DNA of 64,000 bases from Rhizobium sp. CCGE 510 (GCF_000292525.1 NZ_AEYF01000003.1:62001-126000); one strand, 5' to 3'. Shown: positions 46,198 through 54,649, counted from the stretch's first letter. Made by a program: numbers and translations. Notes: generated by a model from the letters alone, not told the origin.

Positions 46198-46671
46198 ATG
46201 GAAAATCACGAGCCGTTTTTGCGCGAGGCGATTGCGCTCTCGAAATCCGCGATGGACCGAGGCGACGAACCGTTCGGCTCGGTGCTGGTGAAGGATGGCG
46301 AGGTCATCCTGCGCGCCGAAAACAGCGTGTTCACCGGCCACGATATGACCAACCACGCCGAGATGAACCTGGTTAAATCGGCGGCGCAGCACTACGACAC
46401 CGATTTTCTCGCCGGCTGCACGCTCTACACCAGCACCGAGCCGTGCGCGATGTGCTCCGGGGCGATCTACTGGTCGGGCATCGGGCGTATGGTGTTTGCC
46501 TGCTCCGAAACCCGGCTTGGCGAGATCGCCGGGATCGGATTGAATGTGCCGAGCCGGGCGGTGCTGCAGACCGGCGCCCGCGTCGTCACCGTGGTCGGTC
46601 CGACGACCCTCGAAGACGAAGCCGCCGAAATGCATCAGGAATTCTGGCCGAAGCATCTGGGCAAGGTCTAG
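46198..46671 (+). CDS. nucleoside/cytosine deaminase-family protein
   Basis: A 157-residue zinc deaminase. NHAEMN (His53, Glu55) and TEPCAMCSGAIYWSGI (Cys83, Cys86) are the zinc and catalytic residues. PFGSVLVKDGEVI and the length fit guanine or tRNA-adenosine deaminase-like proteins; the C-terminus HQEFWPKHLGKV is typical of the small nucleoside deaminase group. The exact base is unknown. Confidence 0.9.
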   Translation: MENHEPFLREAIALSKSAMDRGDEPFGSVLVKDGEVILRAENSVFTGHDMTNHAEMNLVKSAAQHYDTDFLAGCTLYTSTEPCAMCSGAIYWSGIGRMVFACSETRLGEIAGIGLNVPSRAVLQTGARVVTVVGPTTLEDEAAEMHQEFWPKHLGKV

Positions 46672-46698
46672 CCTCAGCCGGGAGTTTGGCGAAACCGG

Positions 46699-46745
46699 GT
46701 CCCCGATCTCCGTCATCCCAGGCCTCCGAGCCTGGGATCCATGCT
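46699..46745. repeat. partial copy of second palindromic family
   Basis: CCCCGATCTCCGTCATCCCA then CTCCGAGCCTGGGATCCATG; lacks the second hairpin. Confidence 0.75.
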
Positions 46746-46818
46746 CACCGCTGAGAGGGTCGTGCCCCGGCAGAGGTGTGGGAAGGAACTGCCTTCCTCG
46801 AATGGGGAGATCGCCGCG

Positions 46819-46961
46819 TGCCCCTCATCCGGCTGCCGCCACCTTCTCCCCGTAAACGGGGCGAAGGGGAATAGCCGCGACCTCTCCGTCCCTCGCCAAC
46901 GTCTCGCAGGGCACGTCCCCTCTCCCCGTTCTTTACGGGGAGAGGGCTAGGGTGAGGGGCC
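46819..46961. repeat. mosaic palindrome
   Basis: GCCCCTCATCCGGCTGCCGC, CTCCCCGTAAACGGGGCGAA, a middle like that at 54.4 kb, then CTCCCCGTTCTTTACGGGGA and GGGTGAGGGGC. It occupies most of the gap 46672-47076. Confidence 0.85.
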
Positions 46962-47076
46962 GCTATGCGCTCAACTTGCATTTGCCGGTCATTCTCGCGA
47001 AAAGGGTGCGGTCGCCCCCTAGCCGGAGATCGCATCACCGAACGCAATCTTCCGACACCCTCCGGAAAGGCAAACC

Positions 47077-47772
47077 GTGGCCGAGAATGATTATGATGCC
47101 TTCGCGGCGGCTTATGACGCCGATAATGAGGTCAATGCCTGGAATGCCTATTACGAGCGGCCGGCCATTCTTGCCCTGGTCGGCGAAGTCGCCGGGCTTT
47201 CCGTGCTCGATGCCGGATGCGGCGGCGGGGCGCATGCGGCAGAGTTGATCGCGCGCGGCGCCATTGTCACGGGGATCGATTCCAGCGCCGGCATGTTGCA
47301 GATCGCGCAACGTCGCCTCGAAGGGCGGGTGCGCCTGCTACAGGCGGATCTGAGCGTTGCATTGCCGTTCGAGGATCAAGCCTTCGAGCTGATCCTCGCC
47401 TCGCTGGTCCTGCATTATCTGCCGGACTGGTCGGGGCCGCTCCGGGAATTCAACCGGCTGCTGCCTCCAGGCGGCCGCCTGGTTTTCTCGACCCACCATC
47501 CCTTCATGGATCACCCGTCGAGCGGCCACGACAATTATTTCGAGACCTACAGCTTCGACGAGACCTGGCAGCGCGGCGAAAAGCAGATCGCCATGCGCTT
47601 CTGGCACCGGCCGCTGCATGCCATGTTCGGGGCACTGAAATCGGCTGGATTTCTGATCGATATCGTCAGCGAACCCCAGCCCGACCCTCAAGCGGCCACG
47701 CTGTTTCCGCAGGCCTATCAGAGCCTGACGAGCACGCCGCGGTTCCTGTTCTTTTCGGTGGTGAAAACATGA
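47077..47772 (+). CDS. class I SAM-dependent methyltransferase
   Basis: A 231-residue enzyme with a GTG start and GGAAAGG before it. LSVLDAGCGGGAHAAELIARGAIVTGIDSS is the SAM site, FELILASLVLHYLPDW the post-I motif, and FNRLLPPGGRLVFSTHHPF the next strand. It is the UbiE-like Methyltransf_11 type. Substrate unknown. Its stop overlaps the start of a broken small membrane-protein gene. Confidence 0.85.
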   Translation: MAENDYDAFAAAYDADNEVNAWNAYYERPAILALVGEVAGLSVLDAGCGGGAHAAELIARGAIVTGIDSSAGMLQIAQRRLEGRVRLLQADLSVALPFEDQAFELILASLVLHYLPDWSGPLREFNRLLPPGGRLVFSTHHPFMDHPSSGHDNYFETYSFDETWQRGEKQIAMRFWHRPLHAMFGALKSAGFLIDIVSEPQPDPQAATLFPQAYQSLTSTPRFLFFSVVKT

Positions 47773-48089
47773 CGATGTGGATGACCAGAATTTCTTCTGT
47801 TGGTGCTCGGCCTTTTATTGACCGCATTGGGCGTGTTGTTCAGACCGTTCTGGTTGTCTGAATGGGGCCTGCCCACCTTCATCTTCCTGGCATGGCTGAT
47901 CTTGAGCCTCGGTTTGGATGGGGAGGTAAAGACAAGCCATATTCGATCCGCTTCGGGTTCATCTGCGGCAGCGGCATGGCCCTCGTGCTTCTGGCAACAG
48001 TCTACATCCAGCGTTATGCAGGGCTTGGCCTGTCGCTCGCACTCCTTTATCTCGGCGTCAGAACGAAGTTCTTTGAACGCTGGAACTGA
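47769..48089 (+). pseudogene. frameshifted small membrane-protein gene
   Basis: A coupled ATG (ATGA with the methyltransferase stop) begins one frame. From about 47785 the plus-one frame reads LLLVLGLLLTALGVLFRPFW then FIFLAWLILSLGLDG. From about 47925 the first frame resumes with YSIRFGFICGSGMALVLLAT and LGVRTKFFERWN. Together these make one three-helix membrane protein, so two compensating one-base changes are likely. A real shorter gene or a sequencing error is possible. Confidence 0.45.
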
Positions 48090-48405
48090 GCAGCCATGCT
48101 CCGAACCCGAGCAATGGAATAATCGGTGCCACTGATCAGAATTTTCCCTCCGCTCGGGAACAACAACCTCCGCCGCTCGTAAGTATGATGGGCCGTGCGG
48201 AGGTGCGTTATAACACAGCCATGCACTTCGATACTCTGTGCGGCCAACTCCTGCCTCGGCAGCGATGCGCTGACGCATGTGACGGATCGGATCGCCCGCC
48301 TTAGCCAAGAGATCGAGGCGTCGCAGCCTGTCACCCTCTCGACCGATGGGTGACAGGGGGAATGCGAACAAGCACAGCCGACGCCCTGGATATTTGGGCC
48401 AAGAC
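48090..48405. other. gap without recognised gene
   Basis: Non-coding as far as I can see. Short overlapping frames lack ribosome sites. It may contain the end of the broken gene and terminators. Confidence 0.4.
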
Positions 48406-49227
48406 TTACGACGCCTTGGGCTTTGCGAAGCCGAAGGTCTTTCGCAGACTGCTGTCGACGGCGTTTGCCGGCATGAACCGGCGCAGACGGCTGAGAAGCG
48501 TCGCCTGGCCACCAGCCGGTTGGCGCATCTTGTATGGACCGTTGATTGCCGCGAGGATCTTCTCGGCGACGGCCAACGGCGACGGCGCGGTTTTGATCTG
48601 GGCCTGTACCGCCTTGATGGTCGCATCGGCCTGCGTGGCGTAAACACCGAGGGGTGCTGCGGTTTGGGCCGCGTTCACATCGAGCTTGGTGTTGGTGAAG
48701 GTCGGTTCAACCAACACGACGCGCACGTTGAACTCGCGGATCTCATGGTCCAGCGACTCCGACAGTCCTTCGAGTGCATGTTTGCTGCTGGCATATAGTC
48801 CCATGAACGGGGCCGGCAGGAAGCCGAGGACCGAGCTGATATTGATGATCAGCCCACTGCGAGCGGCGCGCATGGAGGGCAGAGCAGCGCGGATCATGCG
48901 CAAAGGGCCGAAAACATTGGCATCGAACACCGCTTGGGCTTCGGCAGGCGACGTGTTCTCGACCGGGCCGACCAGCGAAACGCCGGCATTGTTGATCAGG
49001 ACGTCGATCCTGCCTGCCTCGGACAAGACCCATTGAACAAAATCGGAGACCGAGGCGTCATCGGTGACGTCGGCAGTCCCATAGCGCACGCCGGGAATGG
49101 CATTGACACGCTGCAGGTTGCGCACGCCGCCAAAGACCTGGAAGCGGTTTTGTGCAAGAAGGCGGGCTGTGGCTTCGCCGATGCCGGAGGATGCCCCGGT
49201 GATGACGACAACTTTATTTTGAGACAT
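48406..49227 (-). CDS. SDR-family oxidoreductase
   Basis: A 273-residue short-chain dehydrogenase. VVVITGASSGIGEATARLL, LINNAG and the active residues Ser132, Tyr145 and Lys149 (YASSKHALEGL) are present. The Arg-rich loop after strand 2 (VRNLQR) favours NADP. Similar enzymes are often annotated as oxidoreductases near LysR genes, but no regulator is adjacent here. A perfect 14-base inverted repeat lies about 105 bases upstream of its start. Confidence 0.9.
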   Translation of the reverse strand: MSQNKVVVITGASSGIGEATARLLAQNRFQVFGGVRNLQRVNAIPGVRYGTADVTDDASVSDFVQWVLSEAGRIDVLINNAGVSLVGPVENTSPAEAQAVFDANVFGPLRMIRAALPSMRAARSGLIINISSVLGFLPAPFMGLYASSKHALEGLSESLDHEIREFNVRVVLVEPTFTNTKLDVNAAQTAAPLGVYATQADATIKAVQAQIKTAPSPLAVAEKILAAINGPYKMRQPAGGQATLLSRLRRFMPANAVDSSLRKTFGFAKPKAS

Positions 49228-49332
49228 GAATGCTCCTGGCTGGGCGCGAGTGGTTGATTACGGGCTTCGATAGAGGGTCGGACTTTTCACCCTGTCGCCA
49301 GGACAGCAGAACTTGGCATCCAAGCGCGTAAG

Positions 49333-49375
49333 ATTTCGATTGACATCTATCCATCTCTTAAATGTCAATCGAAAT
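49333..49375. promoter_or_regulatory. perfect 14-base inverted repeat upstream of SDR
   Basis: ATTTCGATTGACAT and ATGTCAATCGAAAT, 15 bases apart. It lies upstream of the SDR gene and downstream of the F420-type reductase gene. Likely a repressor operator; a terminator is less likely because the spacing is long. The rest of 49228-49499 has no supported gene. Confidence 0.55.
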
Positions 49376-49499
49376 ATAAAATCAAGCACTTTTTGCTTTA
49401 CGGAGATTTTTTCGGTGATCGCGCCTCCAAACGGGGCATGACGCCGAGCCCGAAGGCCCGCCGACATGACAGCTGGGAGCGGCATCGGCCTCAACGGGT

Positions 49500-50246
49500 T
49501 CAAGATTTCGGAGCGGCTGTCCCGGCGCGGTTTCGAGCGACCATTTCGGCGTGGGTCAGGCTCGTGCCTGCCGCGATGAATTCCTTGATCAGCGCGTCGC
49601 GGTTATCGGCTGCGCGGGGTCGATCCGCCGATCGCAGCGCCTCTTCCAGCTCACTTGCGGCAAGCTCGGTGCAATAGGCCGGGGTGCCGGGCTGCTGACG
49701 CCAGGACGCCGCCAGCCCGCCTGCATCCAGCGCATCGAAACCGGTGGCCTCGACCAGCCCCATGGCAATCGCCTTGGCGTGCGGCGCATCGCCTGCAACC
49801 GGGATGGCGATGCGTCCATCCGTGCCGTCAGGCCGCCCCTTCTCCGCCAGCGTTGCCGCCAGCACAGCGTTCCACGCCTTGACGACGGGTCGGCCGATTT
49901 GCCCGCTGACCCAAACGCTTTCGGGCATGCCGCCATCGACGTCGGCGATCGCACCGTCGCGAAACGGATAATAGTTTGACGTATCGATCACCACGACGTC
50001 TTCAGGCACGTCATTGAAGAGCCCACCGAGATCGCGATAGTTTGCGAACGGGATCGAAAGAACGACCAGCTCGACGCCCCGAACGGCTTCTTCCTTCGAA
50101 ACGGCGGTCGCTCCGATGTCGCCGGCGAGATCGCGGATGGTGTCCGGCCCCTTCGAATTGGCAAGCTTGACCTGATGGCCGCCAGCGGCGAATTTTCTTG
50201 CCAGCGTCGCGCCGATATTTCCAGCGCCGATGATTCCGATCTTCAT
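49500..50246 (-). CDS. F420-type NADP-binding reductase-like protein
   Basis: A 248-residue protein. MKIGIIGAGNIGATLARKFAAGGHQVKLANSKGP is the Rossmann fold of the F420_oxidored (NADP oxidoreductase) family. VVLSIPFANYRDL, VVIDTSNYYPFRDG and KAWNAVLAATLAEKG continue it. Many members use NADP without F420. It is divergent from nothing; the MarR gene lies 36 bases upstream in the same direction, so the two are probably co-transcribed. Confidence 0.85.
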   Translation of the reverse strand: MKIGIIGAGNIGATLARKFAAGGHQVKLANSKGPDTIRDLAGDIGATAVSKEEAVRGVELVVLSIPFANYRDLGGLFNDVPEDVVVIDTSNYYPFRDGAIADVDGGMPESVWVSGQIGRPVVKAWNAVLAATLAEKGRPDGTDGRIAIPVAGDAPHAKAIAMGLVEATGFDALDAGGLAASWRQQPGTPAYCTELAASELEEALRSADRPRAADNRDALIKEFIAAGTSLTHAEMVARNRAGTAAPKS

Positions 50247-50282
50247 GGGATGTCCTTTCTCTGATGTGGAAGTAAGCCCGTT

Positions 50283-50726
50283 TCAATCGCCGGCGGGGCG
50301 AGCGAATGCGTGCAGCGTGTCGCGCAGATCGGCCAGCCTCTCGTCCGTGAGCTGGCAGGCGGTCTTGATCTTGTCGGTGACGGCCCAAAGCGCCTCGCGC
50401 AGGGATTCACCGGCTTTGGTAAGATGGATGAGCACCCGCCGCTCGTCGTTACGATCGCGCGTCCGGGTCACCATGCCTGCCGATTCCAGGCGCTTCAGCA
50501 GCGGCGTGATCGTGCCTGTGTCCATATCGAGCTTTAAACCCAATTCTCCGACGGCGCGGGGCGTTCCGCCATAAAGTTCAAGCATCACCAGGTATTGCGG
50601 GAATGTCAGGCCGAGCGGCTGCAAGAATGGCTTGTGAAGGCGCGCCATCCGATTGGCTGCGCCATAGAGCGCAAAGGAAAGTTGGGTGCCGACCGCGCGG
50701 CGGGATGCGATCTCGTTATTCGACAT
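50283..50726 (-). CDS. MarR-family regulator
   Basis: A 147-residue winged-helix protein from ATG 50726. FLQPLGLTFPQYLVMLELYGG, VGELGLKLDMDTGTITPLLKRLESAGMVTRTRDRNDERRVLIHLTKAG is the DNA-binding part and wing. It is the OhrR-like group by sequence, but the usual N-terminal Cys is missing. A 20-base perfect palindrome lies 20 bases upstream of the start, which suggests autoregulation together with the reductase gene downstream. Confidence 0.9.
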   Translation of the reverse strand: MSNNEIASRRAVGTQLSFALYGAANRMARLHKPFLQPLGLTFPQYLVMLELYGGTPRAVGELGLKLDMDTGTITPLLKRLESAGMVTRTRDRNDERRVLIHLTKAGESLREALWAVTDKIKTACQLTDERLADLRDTLHAFARPAGD

Positions 50727-50745
50727 GGTTTCATCTAGTGTACAT

Positions 50746-50765
50746 TTATCTAGTGCACTAGATAA
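50746..50765. promoter_or_regulatory. perfect MarR-type palindrome
   Basis: TTATCTAGTGCACTAGATAA is a perfect 20-base palindrome. A related half site ATCTAGTGTAC begins at 50733. Both lie just upstream of the MarR start. Confidence 0.8.
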
Positions 50766-50832
50766 TGGCTTTGTTGGAGAGTACAAGATCGGCAGCGCTG
50801 GATTATAGCCTTGTCGACGGGCGCAACCATAT

Positions 50833-50881
50833 TAGATTGCGATCTAGCTCTAATTCTGCTATAGATTTCCAATGAAATCTA
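50833..50881. promoter_or_regulatory. TetR-type operators
   Basis: TAGAT-TGCG-ATCTA at 50833-50846 and TAGATTTC-CAAT-GAAATCTA at 50862-50881. The second is a perfect 8-base dyad 13 bases before the TetR ATG. The region also ends the MarR promoter. Confidence 0.7.
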
Positions 50882-50894
50882 ATTGGAGATCGCT

Positions 50895-51482
50895 ATGAGA
50901 GTCAGTCGCGCTCAGGCCGAGGCCAATCGTGAAACGGTGATCGATGTCGCAAGCCGGCTCTTTCGGGAGCATGGCTTCGACGGCATCGGCCTGAAAGACT
51001 TGATGAAAGGAGCCGGCCTCACCCAAGGCGGGTTCTACAAGCAGTTCGCATCGAAGGATGATCTTGTGGCGCTGGCATCCGGGCGAGCGATGGAGAACGC
51101 CATTCGCAGGTGGTCGAGGGTTGCCGCCGGAAGCGCCGATCCCTTCGACGCGGTTGTCGGCATGTATCTGTCGACCGGGCACCAGGGAGAGAAAAGTGAC
51201 GGCTGCCCCTTGGCAGCACTGGGGTCCGATGCGGCGCGGCAGAGTGAAGAGGTGCGACTTCCGTTCCAGAAGGGCATCGAGGCGCATCTTCAGGTTCTCG
51301 ACGAATTGATCCCGGCATCTGGTGGCACGAAACCCTATGACAAGGCCATGGTCGTCCTGTCCCTGATGGTGGGCGCCGTCACCATCTCGCGCATCATGAC
51401 CGATCAGGGCATGTCGGAGCGGCTGCTTGAAACCGCGGCTGATGCAGTCAAACGCATCGCGGGCGACACAGCGGAGGAATGA
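50895..51482 (+). CDS. TetR-family regulator
   Basis: A 195-residue repressor from ATG 50895 (GGAGA before it). ANRETVIDVASRLFREHGFDGIGLKDLMKGAGLTQGGFYKQFASKDDLV is the DNA-binding domain. The ligand domain contains DGCPLAALGSDAARQSEEVR, which resembles regulators of NemR/AcuR kind. It is divergent from the MarR gene. Its target beyond itself is unclear. Confidence 0.9.
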   Translation: MRVSRAQAEANRETVIDVASRLFREHGFDGIGLKDLMKGAGLTQGGFYKQFASKDDLVALASGRAMENAIRRWSRVAAGSADPFDAVVGMYLSTGHQGEKSDGCPLAALGSDAARQSEEVRLPFQKGIEAHLQVLDELIPASGGTKPYDKAMVVLSLMVGAVTISRIMTDQGMSERLLETAADAVKRIAGDTAEE

Positions 51483-51520
51483 GATCCCGGTTCTGCCGCT
51501 CAGGCGTTTTTCCAACCCTG

Positions 51521-51625
51521 CTAGGGCTTCGAATATAGGATTTCCGAGAGCCCGCCAAAGGCTAACACGGCACCGGCGGTGAGCATCACTACAGCAACGG
51601 CAATGATGATTTCGGTTCGTGTCAT
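51521..51625 (-). CDS. possible 34-residue single-helix membrane protein
   Basis: ATG 51625 to TAG 51521. The product is MTRTEIIIAVAVVMLTAGAV then LAFGGLSEILYSKP, one clear membrane helix of about 20 residues with a short polar end. GAGA lies before the start. Too short to confirm by composition. Confidence 0.4.
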   Translation of the reverse strand: MTRTEIIIAVAVVMLTAGAVLAFGGLSEILYSKP

Positions 51626-51731
51626 TCTCGATCAAATAGGCTTGTGGCTACCGGCCTCAATCGGACTTATGTCCCGTAACCTACCCCCTCATAGTGGTTA
51701 ACATTCATGCAGCGGGGTGTATCATGTTTCG

Positions 51732-51974
51732 ATGGAGATCCCTGTCGAAACCGCACTCGAAATGGTCGAACGCCACCTGCTCCGCGGTGAAGCGATCATC
51801 GAGCAGCAGCGCATGCTAATCCAGCGCCTCGGAAAGGCAGGCGCATCGACGGTCCAGGCTGAGCATCTTTTGGACGTCTTCCAGAGCATTCAGGCGGAAC
51901 ACCTGCTGCATCTTGCCAGACTCAAAACTGGGATTGACAGCCTACCCGCTGCCCTCACCAGGGATGGCAGATGA
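51732..51974 (+). CDS. small helical protein of unknown function
   Basis: An 80-residue protein from ATG 51732 (a GTG five codons earlier is possible). It is mainly helical: METALEMVERHLLRGEAII-like first half, then QRLGKAGASTVQAEHLLDVF and IQAEHLLHLARLKTG. The repeated QAEHLL suggests a small internal repeat. Rhizobial genomes have many such proteins; none is recognised. Confidence 0.6.
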   Translation: MEIPVETALEMVERHLLRGEAIIEQQRMLIQRLGKAGASTVQAEHLLDVFQSIQAEHLLHLARLKTGIDSLPAALTRDGR

Positions 51975-52004
51975 ACCCCCGCGCAAAAATCGGCAAGAAA
52001 CCGC

Positions 52005-52258
52005 TAGCCTGCTGAGCCGACCTCTTCCATCCGGCGTAGAAATCTAGGAATGCTCGCAGCTTCGGCAGCGAATGCCTCGACATTATCGCGGTGTTTATAG
52101 GCCAAGCCGACACTTGAAACGGCGGCAGACAGGCTTGGTCCCGAGCCGTTGACGATCAATCGCCCTTTGTGGCGATCTCGAACGCTCCCAGCTTGCCGCG
52201 GGCGACGGGGTTGATGGTGCTTGGTAAGTAGTCTGGCGAGCCGACCATCGGTTCCCGC
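52005..52258 (-). pseudogene. remnant of a LysR-family regulator
   Basis: The minus strand keeps pieces of a LysR sensor domain in two frames. VGSPDYLPST and GKLGAFEIATKG are in one; after a frame change RLIVNGSGPSLSAAVSSVGLAY follows, ending at TAG 52005. The order matches VGSPxYL, ..W.FE..G, LIVN.S..L..A..GVGLAY of LysR proteins beside oxidoreductase genes. The N-terminal DNA-binding part is gone. It lies divergent to a TetR gene. Confidence 0.55.
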
Positions 52259-52265
52259 TTGACTG

Positions 52266-52285
52266 TCTACCTACTGGAAGGTAGA
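52266..52285. promoter_or_regulatory. TetR-type operator
   Basis: TCTACCT-ACTGGA-AGGTAGA, a perfect 7-base dyad 8 bases before the TetR ATG. A similar CTACC..GTAGG site lies at 52933-52947 before the next gene. Confidence 0.75.
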
Positions 52286-52293
52286 AATAGCCG

Positions 52294-52884
52294 ATGAGCA
52301 ATCTTCTGACGACATCCGATGAGATCCTCGTCTCGGCGCGGGCGCTGATTACCACCGGCGGCTATAACGGCTTCAGCTATGCCGATATTGCCGCGGTCGT
52401 CGGCATCCGCAAGGCCAGCATCCATCACCATTTTCCCAGCAAGACCGATCTGGTGCGCACGCTGATCCAGCGATATCGGGAGGATGCCGAGACGGGGGTG
52501 GCGGCTCTGGAGCAGAATGTGCAGGATCCGCTCGAGCTTCTCAAAACCTATGCGGGCCATTGGGCCAAGTGCATCGACGATGCCAGCCGGCCGTTTTGCG
52601 TCTGCGCCCTGCTGGCGAGCGAACTGCCGGCGCTGCCGCCCGAGGTCGCCGAGGAGGTCAAGGGGTTCTTCCGCTTCCTCTCGGCATGGCTGACCTCGGT
52701 CATGGAACGCGGCGCCAAGACCGGAGCTTTGAGCCTGACCAGCGACCCTGGCGTCGAGGCCGAAGTGTTCATGGCGTCGGTCCATGGCGCCATGCTTTCC
52801 GCACGCGCTTACGGAACACCGGAGGTGTTTCCCACCATCCTGGCCCCGACCCTGCAGCGGCTGTCCCCGACCGTCGCTCGGTAA
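52294..52884 (+). CDS. TetR-family regulator
   Basis: A 196-residue repressor. ILVSARALITTGGYNGFSYADIAAVVGIRKASIHHHFPSKTDLVRTLIQRY is the DNA-binding domain. The ligand domain has CVCALLASELPALPPEVAEEVKGFF, with two Cys that could sense electrophiles. The gene downstream (52957) shares an operator-like site, so both are probably controlled by this protein. Confidence 0.9.
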   Translation: MSNLLTTSDEILVSARALITTGGYNGFSYADIAAVVGIRKASIHHHFPSKTDLVRTLIQRYREDAETGVAALEQNVQDPLELLKTYAGHWAKCIDDASRPFCVCALLASELPALPPEVAEEVKGFFRFLSAWLTSVMERGAKTGALSLTSDPGVEAEVFMASVHGAMLSARAYGTPEVFPTILAPTLQRLSPTVAR

Positions 52885-52932
52885 GCTGCCGGGCGGAATG
52901 ACCGCCCGTGGCGAGAACTGCGGCTCATGAAA

Positions 52933-52947
52933 CTACCAACTAGTAGG
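52933..52947. promoter_or_regulatory. second operator-like site of the TetR set
   Basis: CTACC-AACTA-GTAGG type dyad (CTAC..GTAG perfect), 10 bases upstream of the secreted-protein ATG. It resembles the site at 52266-52285. Confidence 0.5.
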
Positions 52948-52956
52948 AAGAACGAT

Positions 52957-53604
52957 ATGAACAAGAACTTTCTCCCCACCCTGATGTTCGGCCTCTCAGT
53001 GATCTCGTCAGCGGCCCCTGCCCATGCCGAAGACCAGAAGGCCCAAGACCAGAAGGCCCAGAACCAGAAAGCTGGCCAGATCCATGTCAGGGGCAGCATC
53101 GTCAATTACAGCGGCTCGACCCTCACGGTGAAGACGCGCGAGGGCGAGAGTGTCGATGTCATCCTCGCCGACGGTTGGAAACTTGCCAGCGTCGCCAAGG
53201 CCGATGTCGCCGACATCAAGCCTGGTAATTTCGTCGGCATCGCCTCCCTGCCGAAAGAGGGCGGCGGCGACGGCGCGCTCGAGGTGCTGATCTTCCCGCC
53301 GGCCATGAAAGGCGCCGGAGAAGGCAGCTACGGCTGGGACCTCAAGCCCGACAGCAGCATGACCAATGCCACCGTCGCAGATGCCGTCAAGGGCGTCGAC
53401 GGCCGGACGGTCACCGTCACCTATCACGGCAAGGATAAGAAGATTTCCATTCCGGACGGCACGCCGGTCGTGACCATCGCTCCGGCAACCAAGGATGATC
53501 TCGTTGCCGGCGCCGTCGTCTTCGTGCCCGCCGAAAAAACCGCCGCCGGCACCATCGCCCATCAGGTGCTTGTCGGCAGGAATGGCGTGGTTCCGCCGAT
53601 GTGA
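52957..53604 (+). CDS. secreted two-OB-repeat protein (DUF5666-like)
   Basis: A 215-residue protein from ATG 52957 with GGAAG upstream. Signal peptide MNKNFLPTLMFGLSVISSAAPAHA, then a Gln/Lys-rich linker with KAQDQKAQNQKAG repeats. Two OB-like halves follow: VRGSIVNYSGSTLTVKTREGE with KPGNFVGIASLP, and VKGVDGRTVTVTYHGKDKK with LVAGAVVFVPAEK. The partner of such proteins is unknown. It likely forms a unit with the TetR gene and the membrane gene after it. Confidence 0.8.
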   Translation: MNKNFLPTLMFGLSVISSAAPAHAEDQKAQDQKAQNQKAGQIHVRGSIVNYSGSTLTVKTREGESVDVILADGWKLASVAKADVADIKPGNFVGIASLPKEGGGDGALEVLIFPPAMKGAGEGSYGWDLKPDSSMTNATVADAVKGVDGRTVTVTYHGKDKKISIPDGTPVVTIAPATKDDLVAGAVVFVPAEKTAAGTIAHQVLVGRNGVVPPM

Positions 53605-53777
53605 GCCACGCCGTCGCCGGTCGGCCGGGCCGCCCCCGGTTCGACCGGCGATCCCCAGGGAATGCTCCCTGACCGCAGCCGATCGGTGCGACCGCCTATC
53701 TGAGCCACCTCCCAAGCCTGCTCATGAGCGGCGGCATCCCGGCTGCGATCAACACCAAACTCACCAAGGAAAACCTG

Positions 53778-54347
53778 ATGACCATCGATCAAATGACCGT
53801 TGCCTCCGGCGACAGGGACCCGTGGCTGACGCGCTATTATTTCACCCGCGCAGCGTTTTCTCTCCTCTGGGTCGCCGCCGCCCTGACAACCGGCCGCCAG
53901 TCCCTTCCCGTCGCGGCCGCCCTGCTGATCATCTACCCGGCCTGGGATGCCGCCGCCAATTATGTCGATGCCGCGCGCGAAGGCGGCCTGGCTGGAAACC
54001 GCAGCCAGGCGCTCAACGTCGCCGTCAGCGCGGTGACAACCGCTGCCGTGATCGTTGCTCTGACGATGAGCATGAACTCAGTCCTCGGCGTCTTCGGCCT
54101 ATGGGCGATCTTTTCCGGCCTGCTGCAGCTCGGAATTGCCGTCCGGCGCTGGAGAACCAGCGGCGGCCAATGGTCGATGATCCTCAGCGGCGGCCAGTCG
54201 GCGGTCGCCGGCGCCTTCTTCATCGCCCAGGCGCAAATGCCCGAACCACCATCGATCGCCAACATCGCCGGCTACGCCGGCCTCGGCGCCTTCTATTTCC
54301 TGGTCTCGGCGGTGTGGCTGGGGGTGACGCAGATGCGGCGGAGGTAG
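53778..54347 (+). CDS. small integral membrane protein (DUF308/YdbS-like)
   Basis: A 189-residue protein from ATG 53778 (AAGGA nine bases before). Six to seven membrane helices: YYFTRAAFSLLWVAAALTTG, SLPVAAALLIIYPAWDAAAN, VAVSAVTTAAVIVALTM, GVFGLWAIFSGLLQLGIAV, ILSGGQSAVAGAFFIAQAQ and IAGYAGLGAFYFLVSAVWL. The pattern resembles DUF308 proteins linked to acid or envelope stress. It follows the secreted protein gene, probably in one operon. The function is unknown. Confidence 0.75.
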   Translation: MTIDQMTVASGDRDPWLTRYYFTRAAFSLLWVAAALTTGRQSLPVAAALLIIYPAWDAAANYVDAAREGGLAGNRSQALNVAVSAVTTAAVIVALTMSMNSVLGVFGLWAIFSGLLQLGIAVRRWRTSGGQWSMILSGGQSAVAGAFFIAQAQMPEPPSIANIAGYAGLGAFYFLVSAVWLGVTQMRRR

Positions 54348-54398
54348 CCGCCGGCTGCCGCGGGCAGTTCTCCAGGCCCGAACTAGAGATTGCCGCCC

Positions 54399-54538
54399 GC
54401 CCCTCATCCGGCTGCCGCCACCTTCTCCCCGTAAACGGGGCGAAGGGGAATAGCCGCAACCTCCTGTGCCTCGCTAGCCTTTTGCAAGGCACGTCCCCTC
54501 TCCCCGTTTTTTACGGGGAGAGGGTTAGGGTGAGGGGC
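54399..54538. repeat. mosaic palindrome
   Basis: CCCCTCATCCGGCTGCCGCC to GGGTTAGGGTGAGGGGCGG, close copy of the element at 46819-46961. Confidence 0.85.
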
Positions 54539-54559
54539 GGCCATCGACGCCAACTGGAC

Positions 54560-54649
54560 GGCCGTGACCCTGAGCCTGGGATCCATGTCCGCGGCTGATG
54601 GAGGCCGGCGTGGATCCTCGGGTCAAGCCCGAGGAGGACGAAGGTTGGG
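54560..54649. repeat. second palindromic family copy
   Basis: GAGCCTGGGATCCATGTCCG, then GTGGATCCTCGGGTCAAGCC and CGAGGAGGACGAAGG. With the preceding element it fills the gap 54348-54766, apart from about 110 bases without a recognised feature. Confidence 0.8.
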
